Positions 1 through 7,696 are shown, counted from the first letter of the stretch. The stretch: DNA of 18,547 nucleotides from Desulfobacteraceae bacterium (GCA_027025615.1 JALVQM010000099.1:1-18547), one strand, 5' to 3'. Made by a program: numbers and translations. The notes: generated by a model not told the origin, from the letters alone.

Positions 1-1
1 G

Positions 2-97
2 CCTGCAAAGGATGATTATCTGGCAAATATAAATCAAGATGGGGAATCCCTGGTTATGGAGCCTTTTTTTGCGAACTGCGAAACTTTGGCGGCTTAA
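2..97 (+). CDS. Possible 3' end of an upstream gene (partial)
   Basis: Frame 2 is open from the window edge for 31 codons and ends with TAA at 95-97. The residues (start PAKDDYLANINQDG, end ANCETLAA) look like a protein C-terminus but I do not recognise a family, and only this short piece is visible. No start codon of its own with a ribosome site is seen, so it would be the tail of a gene that begins outside the window. The other two plus frames are closed early. Evidence is weak, because a 31-codon open stretch can occur by chance. Confidence 0.3.
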   Translation, partial: PAKDDYLANINQDGESLVMEPFFANCETLAA

Positions 98-248
98 AAG
101 GGTGGAAAAGGACAAGATTTGGATGCGAATTGTGAGAAAGGCAAATTTTTCTGCTTTCCCTCCAAGAAGGGGGCTGAATTTTGTTTAAGGAAAATGAACC
201 GTTAAGGCGACAAAAGAAACTGAATCTAATTTTTAAAAAAATTAGTCC
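98..248. other. Non-coding region with AT-rich palindrome
   Basis: Between the possible gene tail and the regulator promoter no ORF is supported. Positions 226-245 form an AT-rich palindrome: arms CTAATTTTT and AAAAATTAG around two A. It lies directly upstream of the -35 box at 249-254 and could act as an UP-type element or as a weak terminator of upstream transcription; the sequence cannot tell which. A small CCC(TCCAAGAA)GGG stem is also present near 153-172. Confidence 0.35.
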
Positions 249-276
249 TTGACAAGCTGGTCAATATGTTCTTAAT
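249..276 (+). promoter_or_regulatory. Sigma-70 promoter of the regulator-liv operon
   Basis: A perfect -35 box TTGACA lies at 249-254. The best -10 match is CTTAAT at 271-276 (16-bp spacer), which fits the consensus at four of six places but lacks the conserved A at its second position. The -35 box is inside a 16-bp near-palindrome (249-264, TTGACAAG/CTGGTCAA, one mismatched pair), and the -10 overlaps the operator described next, so a bound repressor would block polymerase. Confidence 0.6.
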
Positions 277-288
277 GGTCTGACCATT
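274..288. promoter_or_regulatory. FadR/GntR-type operator, perfect 15-bp palindrome
   Basis: AATGGTC-T-GACCATT is a perfect inverted repeat with 7-bp arms around a single T. The TGGTC-N-GACCA core has the form known for operators of the FadR subfamily of GntR regulators. It sits between the -10 region and the start of the adjacent FadR-type gene, so autoregulation and control of the downstream liv genes is the natural inference. A related TGGTC half site occurs at 259-263. Confidence 0.75.
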
Positions 289-345
289 CTTTTAGAATTC
301 ATGGTTCAGGCCTTCTTTTTTGCAAAACATTCATTGTTAGGGGTT

Positions 346-1092
346 ATGGAAAAGATATTTCGTGCTGCCAGGCAAAACCGCATTTTTGAAGACGTTGTGG
401 AACAAATCCAGGAAGCCATCATCAGCGGCAAGCTTGCCGTTGGCGACCGGCTGCCACCGGAGCGCGAATTGCGGGAAATGCTCAAAACCAGCCGCAGCAC
501 AATTAGGGAAGCCCTGCGGGTCCTGGAGCAAAAAGGGCTGATCGAGATCAAGCTTGGCACAGGCGGTGGAGCCGTGGTCAAGTCCATCAGCGCCGACAAG
601 GTTATTGAAAGTCTGGACCTGTTGATTCGCTCCCGGCAGGTTTCCCTTGACCACTTGGCCGAGTTCCGCCAGCAGGTCGAAGGTGATGCGGCCGCCCTGG
701 CGGCCTTACGTGCAAAGCCAGAAGATAAGGAACATCTCAAGGACTTGCTGGCTTGGGCCGGGCAGTGTGTAGCCAAAGGTGAAGAAGCAGTGGACGATTT
801 CTTGCTTGCCGACAAAGAAATTCATCTGGCTTTTGCCAGGATCACCCGTAACCCCATCTATATTTCAATACTTAAAACCATCCACGCCAATATTAACCGT
901 TACTTCGAGCGGTTTTTATGTATGCAGGCCCAGGAGATGCAGGAAAACCTGGCTGACCTTGAAGCCATTGTTGATGCGGTGGTTAACGGCCGGGCCGATC
1001 TGGCACGTAAACTGAGCCGCCAGCATGTGGATCGCTTCAATTGTTACATGCACGGCAGACACAAGAGGCAGGAATCGAACATTTATTCATGA
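346..1092 (+). CDS. FadR-type (FCD) GntR-family transcriptional regulator
   Basis: A 248-residue DNA-binding regulator. Residues about 12-80 form the GntR winged helix (DRLPPERELREML, then SRSTIREALRVLEQKGLI, then a GTGGGAVV wing). Residues about 95-235 are a helical FCD effector domain of the FadR type, with the DKEIHLAF and SRQHVDRF segments where this family carries metal or ligand-binding residues. The frame is open from an ATG at 301, but family members start near the MEKIF ATG at 346, which I prefer. Neither start has a good ribosome site (AGGGG lies only two bases before 346). It is followed after 22 bases by livG and is probably cotranscribed with it. The likely target is the palindrome at 274-288. 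The effector is unknown; an amino acid or acyl-CoA/organic acid connected with the transporter is an inference. Confidence 0.88.
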   Translation: MEKIFRAARQNRIFEDVVEQIQEAIISGKLAVGDRLPPERELREMLKTSRSTIREALRVLEQKGLIEIKLGTGGGAVVKSISADKVIESLDLLIRSRQVSLDHLAEFRQQVEGDAAALAALRAKPEDKEHLKDLLAWAGQCVAKGEEAVDDFLLADKEIHLAFARITRNPIYISILKTIHANINRYFERFLCMQAQEMQENLADLEAIVDAVVNGRADLARKLSRQHVDRFNCYMHGRHKRQESNIYS

Positions 1093-1114
1093 AACTTTAA
1101 AAAGAGCAGCGTTT

Positions 1115-1885
1115 ATGGCCCAACTGGAACTAAAAAATATCAGCGTTCAATTTGGTGGCTTATTGGCCCTGTCAAACCTCAGCTTTTCAATTTCTTCAGG
1201 CGAAATCGTGGGCTTGATAGGACCCAATGGTGCCGGGAAAACTACTGTTTTCAACGTGCTGACGGGTGTTTACCAGACATCAGGCGGAGATGTTCTTTTT
1301 GAAGGCCGAAGTATTCTGGGCAAAAGACCACACCAAATCCTGGCCATGGGTATTGCCCGTACTTTCCAGAACATTCGGCTTTTTTCAAAAATGACTGCTA
1401 TTGAAAACGCAATGGTGGCTGTCCATGCCCGTTCCAAGGCAGGAGTTTTCGGCGCTATTTTCCATACCCGTTTTCAAAAGATGGAAGAAGAACAAATTCG
1501 GCAGCAGGCATACGAGGCTCTTAAATTCATGGGGGTAGAAGATTATGCCGACACAGTTGCTGATAACCTGCCATACGGACTGCAGAGGAGACTTGAAATA
1601 GCCAGGGCTCTGGCTTCCAAACCAAAAGTGCTGCTGCTGGACGAGCCGGCTGCCGGTATGAACCCTGCCGAGAGCCAGGAGTTGATTGAGGATATAGGCC
1701 GTATATCCAAACTTGGCATCGACGTCCTGCTGGTGGAGCACGACATGAAAGTCATCATGGAGGTTTGCAATCGTATAGTTTGTGTAGACCATGGCATCAA
1801 GATTGCCGAGGGTTTGCCGGAAGAAATCCAGCGCAATCCCAAGGTGATCGAAGCCTATCTCGGCCAACCGGCCGCCAACGCATAA
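1115..1885 (+). CDS. livG: Branched-chain amino acid ABC transporter ATP-binding protein LivG
   Basis: Cytoplasmic ATPase of a HAAT-type importer, 256 residues, the usual LivG length. Walker A is GPNGAGKT at residues 36-43, the Q-loop glutamine is at about 85 (ARTFQNIRLF), the signature is the degenerate LPYGLQRRLE near 152-161 typical of LivG, Walker B is LLLDEPAAG near 173-181, and the H-loop histidine is in LLVEHD near 205-210. The frame is open from 1025, but that stretch overlaps the regulator; the MAQLELKN start at 1115 matches the family and has AGAG about nine bases upstream. It pairs with LivF as the second ATPase. Having livG ahead of livK is unusual compared with the common livKHMGF order. 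Confidence 0.95.
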   Translation: MAQLELKNISVQFGGLLALSNLSFSISSGEIVGLIGPNGAGKTTVFNVLTGVYQTSGGDVLFEGRSILGKRPHQILAMGIARTFQNIRLFSKMTAIENAMVAVHARSKAGVFGAIFHTRFQKMEEEQIRQQAYEALKFMGVEDYADTVADNLPYGLQRRLEIARALASKPKVLLLDEPAAGMNPAESQELIEDIGRISKLGIDVLLVEHDMKVIMEVCNRIVCVDHGIKIAEGLPEEIQRNPKVIEAYLGQPAANA

Positions 1886-1910
1886 CTTTTCAGCAAGGAG
1901 GGATTACAGG

Positions 1911-3044
1911 ATGAGGAAAAGAATTCTTTTCACAGCAATTGCGGGACTGGCCCTGGTGGCATTGCTGGCGGCACCGGCCGTCGCTAAGACGCTCAAGATC
2001 GGTTCCATGAGTCCCCTTACCGGACCCTATGCTGCCGATGGTAACGACATTGCCAACGGTGTCAGGTGCGCCATCGACATGATCAATGCTTCGGGCGGCG
2101 TTCCTGGATACAGCAAGATTGAGCTTTATCCCCAGGATACCGCCTGTGACCCCAAACAGGCTGTCGCCGCTGCCAACAAGCTGATAAATATCGGTGTGGT
2201 TGGAGTAATCGGCGCCTATTGTTCTTCTTCCACTATCCCGGCTTCAGAAGCCCTGGCGGAAGAAGATATTATTATGATAACCCCGGCTTCCACCAATGAA
2301 AAGGTTACCGAACGCGGCCTGCCTTACATGTTCCGCATGTGTGGCCGTGACGACGACCAGTCAAAAGTTGCCGGTAAATTCATCAAGGAAGCCCTCAAGG
2401 CCAAATCGATTTTCATCGTTGATGACAAGACCACCTATTCCCAGGGCTTGGCAGACAATGTCCGCAAGGAATGTGAAAAGCTGGGAATCAAAGTCCTGGG
2501 CCATGACCACGTCAACCAGGGTGACAAAGACTTTTCGGCCCTGCTGACCCTGGCCAAGAGCAAAAAGCCGGAAGTCTTCTATATGTGCCTGCAGAACCAT
2601 TCTTCCGGAAGCCTGATGGCCATCCAGGCCAAGCGCATGGGGCTCAAAGCCAAGATCCTGTCCCAGGATGCGATGTATCATCCCAATTTCATCAAGGTAG
2701 CCAAGGACGCAGCCGAAGGAATTTACGTAACCTACGGTTATGTCGACACCAACACCGAGGCTTACAAGAAATACGAGGCACTCTACACCAAGAAGTACGG
2801 TGAGATCGGCGCCTATGCAACTTACGCCTATGACGCTGCCACGGTTTTGCTCACCGCCATCAAGAATGCCGGCAGCACCGATCCGGCCAAGGTCAAGGCT
2901 GAGATCATGAAAATGAACTTTGAAGGCGCTTCCAAATGGGTCAAGTTCAAGAAAAACGGTGACTCCAGTTCCAACTACATCGTTTTTGAAATCAAAAACG
3001 GAAAGTACACCAAGTTCTGGGGACCTGAAAAAGGTTTCTTCTAG
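1911..3044 (+). CDS. livK: Branched-chain amino acid ABC transporter substrate-binding protein LivK/LivJ-like
   Basis: Periplasmic type-1 binding protein of 377 residues. Residues 1-25 form a signal peptide (basic MRKR, hydrophobic core, APAVA before the mature KTLKIG). The mature protein starts with GSMSPLTGPYA and continues with AYCSSSTIPASEA and MITPASTNEKVT, which match the ligand-binding loops of LivJ/LivK and relatives. A strong ribosome site AAGGAGGG lies nine bases upstream of ATG. Ligand specificity cannot be read: this fold binds leucine, isoleucine and valine but also other amino acids, amides, urea and aromatic acids. The gene is followed by a large hairpin (3062-3092), which fits higher expression of the binding protein than of the permeases. 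Confidence 0.94.
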   Translation: MRKRILFTAIAGLALVALLAAPAVAKTLKIGSMSPLTGPYAADGNDIANGVRCAIDMINASGGVPGYSKIELYPQDTACDPKQAVAAANKLINIGVVGVIGAYCSSSTIPASEALAEEDIIMITPASTNEKVTERGLPYMFRMCGRDDDQSKVAGKFIKEALKAKSIFIVDDKTTYSQGLADNVRKECEKLGIKVLGHDHVNQGDKDFSALLTLAKSKKPEVFYMCLQNHSSGSLMAIQAKRMGLKAKILSQDAMYHPNFIKVAKDAAEGIYVTYGYVDTNTEAYKKYEALYTKKYGEIGAYATYAYDAATVLLTAIKNAGSTDPAKVKAEIMKMNFEGASKWVKFKKNGDSSSNYIVFEIKNGKYTKFWGPEKGFF

Positions 3045-3061
3045 GCTCGCATGATGTAGCT

Positions 3062-3092
3062 GGCCGCCGATGGGCAGCAGCCCATGGCGGCC
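3062..3092 (+). promoter_or_regulatory. Intercistronic hairpin after livK
   Basis: Left arm 3062-3075 (GGCCGCCGATGGGC) pairs with 3080-3092 (GCCCATGGCGGCC) with one bulged G at 3069 and an AGCA loop. Thirteen base pairs, mostly GC, make it very stable. There is no T-run directly behind it, so it is more likely an mRNA-stabilising element or a partial attenuator between livK and livH than a full terminator. Confidence 0.7.
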
Positions 3093-3147
3093 GGCCTGAA
3101 CTTCGGATTTTAGCTGGTTTCTTTTAACCTGAAAATACAGAGTGACA

Positions 3148-4059
3148 ATGGAATACTTCATCCAGCAGCTCATAAACGGCATCACCCTCGGTGGGGTCTA
3201 TGCCCTGATTGCCCTAGGCTATACCATGGTCTACGGTGTGATTCAGTTGATCAATTTCGCCCACGGTGAATTTTTTGCGGCCGGTGGTTACATGGGGGTC
3301 ATTTTGCTCAACTGGTTCATCGGCAGGGGATATATGGCAACCCATCCCATGCTTTGCATGACCGCTTCGATTTTGTTGACCATGGGATACTGCGCATTTC
3401 TGGCCATGGGAGTAGAAAAAATTGCTTACAAACCGCTTCGCAGCGCATCCCGCCTGGCGGTTTTACTGTCAGCCCTGGGTATGTCGATTTTCCTCCAGAA
3501 CGCCATGATGTTGACCCAGGGTGTTTTCGATATGCCGTATCCGATTGAGCTGGCTCAGGGATCATTGACCGTCGGCGGGATTACCGTAAGCTACCTGCAG
3601 GTAATAATAGTGTTCTTTACTGTGATTCTCCTGGTAGGGCTGAACTTGCTGGTATTTAAAACACGCGTAGGGATGGCCATGCGGGCGACCGCCCAGGACA
3701 AGGTTATGTCTTCCCTTGTGGCCATAAGCAGCAACCGGATAATATCCTTGACCTTTGCCGTTGGCGCCGGACTGGCCGCCGCCGCAGGTATCATGGTCGG
3801 TTTCTATTATGGATCGGTCCGATACGACATGGGGTTTGTGCCCGGTATTAAGGCTTTTGCCGCCGCCGTCCTGGGTGGAATCGGCAATATCACCGGTGCC
3901 ATGCTGGGCGGACTGATAATCGGAATGGTCGAGGTTTTTGGGGCCGGCTACATTTCCGGCCAATACAAGGATGTATTTGCATTCATTATTCTAATTGCCG
4001 TGCTCTATTTTAAGCCGACCGGCATAATGGGCGAGAACGTCGATGATACGCGAGTTTAA
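3148..4059 (+). CDS. livH: Branched-chain amino acid ABC transporter permease LivH
   Basis: Inner-membrane permease of 303 residues with about eight hydrophobic segments. The start MEYFIQQLINGITLGGVYALIALG and the following MVYGVIQLINFAHGEF are hallmark LivH sequences, and the C-terminal part carries KAFAAAVLGGIGNITGAMLGG, the conserved coupling region. I chose the ATG at 3148; a GTG two codons earlier is also possible. The ribosome site is poor. It forms the membrane pore with LivM, whose gene overlaps this one by 17 bases, which suggests translational coupling. Confidence 0.95.
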   Translation: MEYFIQQLINGITLGGVYALIALGYTMVYGVIQLINFAHGEFFAAGGYMGVILLNWFIGRGYMATHPMLCMTASILLTMGYCAFLAMGVEKIAYKPLRSASRLAVLLSALGMSIFLQNAMMLTQGVFDMPYPIELAQGSLTVGGITVSYLQVIIVFFTVILLVGLNLLVFKTRVGMAMRATAQDKVMSSLVAISSNRIISLTFAVGAGLAAAAGIMVGFYYGSVRYDMGFVPGIKAFAAAVLGGIGNITGAMLGGLIIGMVEVFGAGYISGQYKDVFAFIILIAVLYFKPTGIMGENVDDTRV

Positions 4060-5269
4060 AAAAATAGGCAAAATATATGTCTTTGGGATGCTGTGGCTCC
4101 TGGGCCTGATCTGGCCCATGGTGGGTATCCACAAGGACGGCAGCTTTAGCTTTGGCCGGGCATTCACCATCTGGGGCTATGTGGTGTTCGGCACCCTGAT
4201 TTGTCTGGTCTTGTACTTGTTGAACAAGGCTGGTTATTTGACCAAGGTGACCGGGCCCCTGGGGAAACTGCGCAGCAGTCTGGCTGGACAGGCCCAGGCG
4301 GTTCCTACCTGGATCTGGGTACTGGCGGCCCTGGTCATGGCCCTGATCTATCCTCTTTTGACCGCCCGTTACGCCCACGACGTGGCTATCCAGGTTTTGA
4401 TTTACATCAGCCTTGGCCTTGGGCTCAACGTGGTTGTAGGCCTGGCAGGCCTGCTGGACCTTGGATATATCGCATTTTACGGGGTGGGGGCCTACACTTA
4501 CGCCTTGCTCAATGTTCACTACGGGATGTCTTTCTGGATTTGTCTTCCCATCGCAGCCATACTGGCAAGCCTGGCCGGCTGTATTATCGGATACCCCACC
4601 CTGAAAATGCGGGGCGATTACCTGGCCATCGTAACCCTTGGTTTCGGAGAGATCGTCCGCCTTATCCTCAATAACTGGATGACCCTGACCAATGGTCCTA
4701 ACGGTATCCTGGGAATCAAGGCCCCGGCCATTTATCTTCCAAGCTTCGAAGGTGGTTTCCATTTCGAGCACCTGTATCTGAAGAAGCTTTACTATCTGTA
4801 CTACATAGCCCTGGCCATCGCGGTAATCACCATTATTGCGGTCAGGCGCTTGAATTTTTCCCGTATCGGCAGGGCCTGGGAGTCAATCCGGGAAGATGAA
4901 ACTGCAGCCGAGTTGATGGGGGTAAACACCTTCCTGCTCAAGCTTCTGGCCTACGCAATGGGAGCGGTATTTGCCGGTCTGGCCGGGGCTTTTTTCGCTG
5001 CCCGGATGCGTTTTGTAAGCCCTGAAAGTTTTACCTTCCTCGAATCGGCCATGGTTCTTTCCATGGTGGTCCTGGGCGGAATGGGCTCTATCCCGGGCAT
5101 TATTCTCGGCTGTGCGGCCCTGATAGTCCTGCCCGAGGTTTTCCGTGAATTTGAGCTGTACCGGATGCTTGTTTTCGGCGCCGCCATGACGGTGATGATG
5201 ATTTTCCGGCCTGCCGGACTGATTCCGGCCAAACGTGTAGGCACCCGGTCCGAGGAAAAGGAGGGCTAG
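4043..5269 (+). CDS. livM: Branched-chain amino acid ABC transporter permease LivM
   Basis: Inner-membrane permease of 408 residues. It has an N-terminal extension of about 85 residues with two hydrophobic segments, as in many LivM proteins, then the core LGLNVVVGLAGLLDLGYIAFYGVGAYTYALL and GNWMT-like region LILNNWMTLTNGPNGILGI. The coupling region is AMVLSMVVLGGMGSIPGIILG near residues 347-367. It starts inside livH (17-base overlap) and its TAG at 5267-5269 directly abuts the livF ATG, so livH, livM and livF are one translationally linked unit. Confidence 0.95.
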   Translation: MIREFKKIGKIYVFGMLWLLGLIWPMVGIHKDGSFSFGRAFTIWGYVVFGTLICLVLYLLNKAGYLTKVTGPLGKLRSSLAGQAQAVPTWIWVLAALVMALIYPLLTARYAHDVAIQVLIYISLGLGLNVVVGLAGLLDLGYIAFYGVGAYTYALLNVHYGMSFWICLPIAAILASLAGCIIGYPTLKMRGDYLAIVTLGFGEIVRLILNNWMTLTNGPNGILGIKAPAIYLPSFEGGFHFEHLYLKKLYYLYYIALAIAVITIIAVRRLNFSRIGRAWESIREDETAAELMGVNTFLLKLLAYAMGAVFAGLAGAFFAARMRFVSPESFTFLESAMVLSMVVLGGMGSIPGIILGCAALIVLPEVFREFELYRMLVFGAAMTVMMIFRPAGLIPAKRVGTRSEEKEG

Positions 5270-5992
5270 ATGGCAGCAGAACCGATCCTTGAATTACGCA
5301 ATGTACACGCCAGTTACGGGAACATCAAAGCCCTTAAAGGCATTTCCCTGAAGGTTTTCCCGGGAGAGATCGTAGCCATAATCGGTGCCAATGGAGCCGG
5401 CAAAAGCACGACCTTGATGACTATCTGCGGAATAGTGGGTATTGACGAGGGAGAAATTTTTTATCAGGGCCGCTCGATTACCGGAGTGGCTGCCGAAAAG
5501 CTTCCCATAATGGGGCTTTGCCAGGTTCCTGAGGGCCGGCGGATATTTCCACGCCTGACGGTTCACGAGAATCTCGAACTGGGAGCGTTTTATCGTAAAG
5601 ACCGGGAAGGTATCGAAAAAGACATGCAGCGGGTCTACGATCTTTTCCCGGTTTTAAAGGATCGAAAACGTCAGCAGGGCGGCACATTGTCCGGAGGCGA
5701 ACAACAGATGTTGGCCATTGCACGGGCCCTTATGAGCAGGCCTAAAGTACTGCTGATGGACGAGCCTTCCCTGGGGCTGGCCCCCCTGATCGTCCAGAAG
5801 ATTTTCGACATCATCCATGATGTCAACAAGCAGGAAGGCACTACCATCTTGCTGGTTGAACAGAACGCCAACCTGGCCCTGCAGGCCTCCCAGCGGGGTT
5901 ACGTTTTGGAAACCGGCCAGGTGACCATGGAGGATGAAGCCGATAAACTGCTTAACAATGCCGAGATAAGAAAAGCCTACCTGGGAGAATAA
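5270..5992 (+). CDS. livF: Branched-chain amino acid ABC transporter ATP-binding protein LivF
   Basis: Cytoplasmic ATPase of 240 residues, usual LivF length. Walker A is GANGAGKST near residues 39-47, the Q-loop region is LCQVPEGRRIFPRLTV (diagnostic for LivF), the signature is LSGGEQQM, Walker B is VLLMDEPSLGLAP and the H-loop position is Q in LLVEQN, which is normal for LivF. The ribosome site AAGGAGGG lies inside the end of livM, five bases before ATG. It is the last gene of the operon and is followed by the terminator at 6012-6059. Confidence 0.95.
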   Translation: MAAEPILELRNVHASYGNIKALKGISLKVFPGEIVAIIGANGAGKSTTLMTICGIVGIDEGEIFYQGRSITGVAAEKLPIMGLCQVPEGRRIFPRLTVHENLELGAFYRKDREGIEKDMQRVYDLFPVLKDRKRQQGGTLSGGEQQMLAIARALMSRPKVLLMDEPSLGLAPLIVQKIFDIIHDVNKQEGTTILLVEQNANLALQASQRGYVLETGQVTMEDEADKLLNNAEIRKAYLGE

Positions 5993-6011
5993 AAAAAGAG
6001 ACAGTATATAT

Positions 6012-6059
6012 AACAGGAGGGATTATGCCTGTTGCAGGCTGCCATCCTGTTTTTATTTT
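6012..6059 (+). terminator. Rho-independent terminator of the liv operon
   Basis: AACAGGA (6012-6018) pairs with TCCTGTT (6045-6051), with an inner GCCTG-TTG-CAGGC stem at 6027-6039, followed by TTTTTATTTT at 6050-6059. It lies 19 bases after livF, between convergent operons, and its T-run covers the last codons of the Nudix gene on the other strand. A GGAGGG plus ATG at 6025 inside it opens a 20-codon frame that I regard as accidental. Confidence 0.65.
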
Positions 6060-6580
6060 CCGGCCATCATGGCGGCAAACCTTGTGACAAAGTACCTGAT
6101 GGATTCCAGCCCAAACCAGGCTGGATCCATCCTTCCCAGATCAATCCAGCGGATATCGACGACATCATCTGCACAGGCAATGTTATCGGTGCCCTTTACC
6201 GTGCATGTAAAGGCAAGGTCCAGGGTTCGGTAAACCAGCCCACGGCAGGGATATTCATTCGGGCAGGTTGCAAAGTATCTGCAATCGGAAATTTCAAGGC
6301 CCAGCTCTTCTTTCAATTCCCGGGCCAGGGCCTGTTCGGCGGATTCCCCGGGGTCGACAAAGCCTCCCGGCAGATCAAGCATTCCGGCGGCAGGGTCATG
6401 TTTGCGGACAGCGGCCAGCAGTTTCTGTTTCCGGACGACAATGGCGCATACGGCGGCAGCCACGTTGCGGTAGATAGTAAAACCACAGGCAGGGCAGCGA
6501 AAAGGGTTGTCGGCTTTAGCCGACCGGACCCTGCGGCCACAGGCTGGACAGAAAGAAAAAATGTAACCGTCATCAGGCAT
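6053..6580 (-). CDS. Nudix hydrolase with N-terminal zinc ribbon
   Basis: Predicted nucleoside-diphosphate-linked hydrolase of 175 residues. The N-terminus carries a zinc ribbon (Cys11, Cys14, Cys29, Cys32 in CPAC and CPAC knuckles), as in NudC-like and related Nudix proteins. The Nudix box fits GX5EX7REUXEEXGU exactly: Gly73, Glu79, Arg87-Glu88, Glu91-Glu92, Gly94, with RELKEELGL. The substrate is not readable; NADH, ADP-ribose or nucleotide sugars are possible. It is much shorter than NudC (about 257 residues in E. coli) and lacks its N-terminal domain. The start codon lies eight bases inside the upstream GalT-like gene, so the two are probably translated together. It converges on livF. Confidence 0.88.
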   Translation of the reverse strand: MPDDGYIFSFCPACGRRVRSAKADNPFRCPACGFTIYRNVAAAVCAIVVRKQKLLAAVRKHDPAAGMLDLPGGFVDPGESAEQALARELKEELGLEISDCRYFATCPNEYPCRGLVYRTLDLAFTCTVKGTDNIACADDVVDIRWIDLGRMDPAWFGLESIRYFVTRFAAMMAGK

Positions 6581-7604
6581 CGAAAAAAGGCCTCAGGCTG
6601 GCGGCTATTTCTTCAGGATAAGCCATGCATAAAGTTTCATTGTAAAGATTTCTCAGGGCGCCGATGTCTGTCGTTCCGAGGGCCTGGTTGAAAAAAGTGC
6701 GAGGCGAAAACACCAGGTGAAAGCGGTTGAAAGTGTCCTGGCGGCGGCCGGTGAAAAAGTTCATATTGAAGCTGTAAATTCCCATTTTATCGTAGGCGGC
6801 CATGATTTTTTGCAGCCCCCGGCCAAGTTCCAGCAAGTGTTTTTCGCTGAGATCAACAGTACTTACGGCGTCCTGCACAACGGCAATTACATCTCCGGCC
6901 ACCCCCATGGGGGCATAAGCCATGAACCAGTGGGTGTTGCCGATTTTTCCCAGGTAGCGCCGGCCGTTGGCAGCTTCGTGTTCTACCAGTTTTTCCCAGA
7001 AACAGGCGTTGTGTTTTTTTGCAAAGGTTTTTGCGGCTTCAAGTTCCTGGCGCATCAGGTTGGGCGCCGTACTGGTGGCAAAGACCTGGAGGTGAGGGTG
7101 GATGACCGAGCTTCCGGCAGGCGGCATGTAGTTCCAGTTAACCAGGTGATAAACCGACTCCGGGTGCCTGGCAGCTTCCAGGCGTCTGAAAAATTCCAGG
7201 GCCAGGCCGAAGGCGGCTGCCATTCTGCGCTCGGAAAAAGCTGTCATGGGTGCCAGGTGCCTGTCTGCCATGGTAGCCACGGCACCTACGCTGTCGTATG
7301 GGGCCAGGTTGGGGAAAAGGATCATGTCATTTTGCTTCAGCCGGCCTTCGGGCAGGATTTCCGGTGGGAAACAGGGAGTTATCTTTTCTACGTACTGGGG
7401 ACAGAAGGGACAGTTCGCCTGGCTTTCGAGGGCAAGATCCGTCAGGTCCGGTTTCTCCCATTCCAGTTTCATGAAATGGCATATCCGGGCGCTGCGGCCG
7501 GTTAGGGGGTCGAAACGCACCTGGCTTGGAATTTTGCGTGGCTCCATGTTCTTTTTGGGATTGAGCAATACGGTTTCTTTCTCGATAGCCTTGAATTCGA
7601 TCAT
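6573..7604 (-). CDS. Galactose-1-phosphate uridylyltransferase-like (GalT/HIT superfamily) protein
   Basis: A 343-residue protein of the GalT branch of the HIT superfamily. Near the N-terminus FDPLTGR is the GalT-type opening motif, CPFC (Cys65, Cys68) is a zinc knuckle, and HPHLQ (His169-Gln173) matches the HPHxQ nucleotidyl-transfer site with His171 as nucleophile. A second GalT-like half follows, ending in NRFHLVFSPRTFF. The frame is open to 7739, but the ATG at 7604 has AGGAGG six bases upstream and fits the fold. The exact substrates are uncertain, since relatives also act as ADP- or UDP-sugar phosphorylases. With the overlapping Nudix gene it suggests a small nucleotide-sugar turnover unit, with one enzyme making or exchanging a sugar nucleotide and the other hydrolysing one; that is an inference. 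No galK or galE is near. Confidence 0.82.
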   Translation of the reverse strand: MIEFKAIEKETVLLNPKKNMEPRKIPSQVRFDPLTGRSARICHFMKLEWEKPDLTDLALESQANCPFCPQYVEKITPCFPPEILPEGRLKQNDMILFPNLAPYDSVGAVATMADRHLAPMTAFSERRMAAAFGLALEFFRRLEAARHPESVYHLVNWNYMPPAGSSVIHPHLQVFATSTAPNLMRQELEAAKTFAKKHNACFWEKLVEHEAANGRRYLGKIGNTHWFMAYAPMGVAGDVIAVVQDAVSTVDLSEKHLLELGRGLQKIMAAYDKMGIYSFNMNFFTGRRQDTFNRFHLVFSPRTFFNQALGTTDIGALRNLYNETLCMAYPEEIAASLRPFFDA

Positions 7605-7667
7605 TGCCGGCCTCCTGCAATTATGATTTTGCAAAGCGATACCACGATCAAGGATAAGGCATTGGGT

Positions 7668-7696
7668 TTGCTCTCTCAAGGTCTTTTTGATATTAT
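7668..7696 (+). promoter_or_regulatory. Predicted sigma-70 promoter of the YbjQ-M48 operon
   Basis: TTGCTC (7668-7673) and TATTAT (7691-7696, five of six to consensus) are separated by 17 bases, about 43 bases upstream of the TTG start at 7739. The intergenic region 7605-7738 also has to hold the divergent promoter of the GalT-like gene, for which I see no convincing match. Confidence 0.45.

Noticed and set aside
2361..3185. Long minus-strand frame (274 codons) opposite livK
   Set aside because: It is antisense to a complete livK with a signal peptide and ribosome site; its own translation shows no family motif and it has no ribosome site.
4010..4771. Minus-strand frame of 253 codons opposite livH/livM
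   Set aside because: Rich in Gln, His and Pro as expected from the antisense of membrane-protein codons; no motif and no start signal.
6025..6087. 20-codon frame with GGAGGG upstream after livF
   Set aside because: It lies inside the terminator stem and the 3' end of the Nudix gene, and the peptide has no recognisable feature.
6032..7505. Plus-strand frames of 219 and 262 codons
   Set aside because: Both are antisense to the Nudix and GalT-like genes, which have exact catalytic motifs and good starts.
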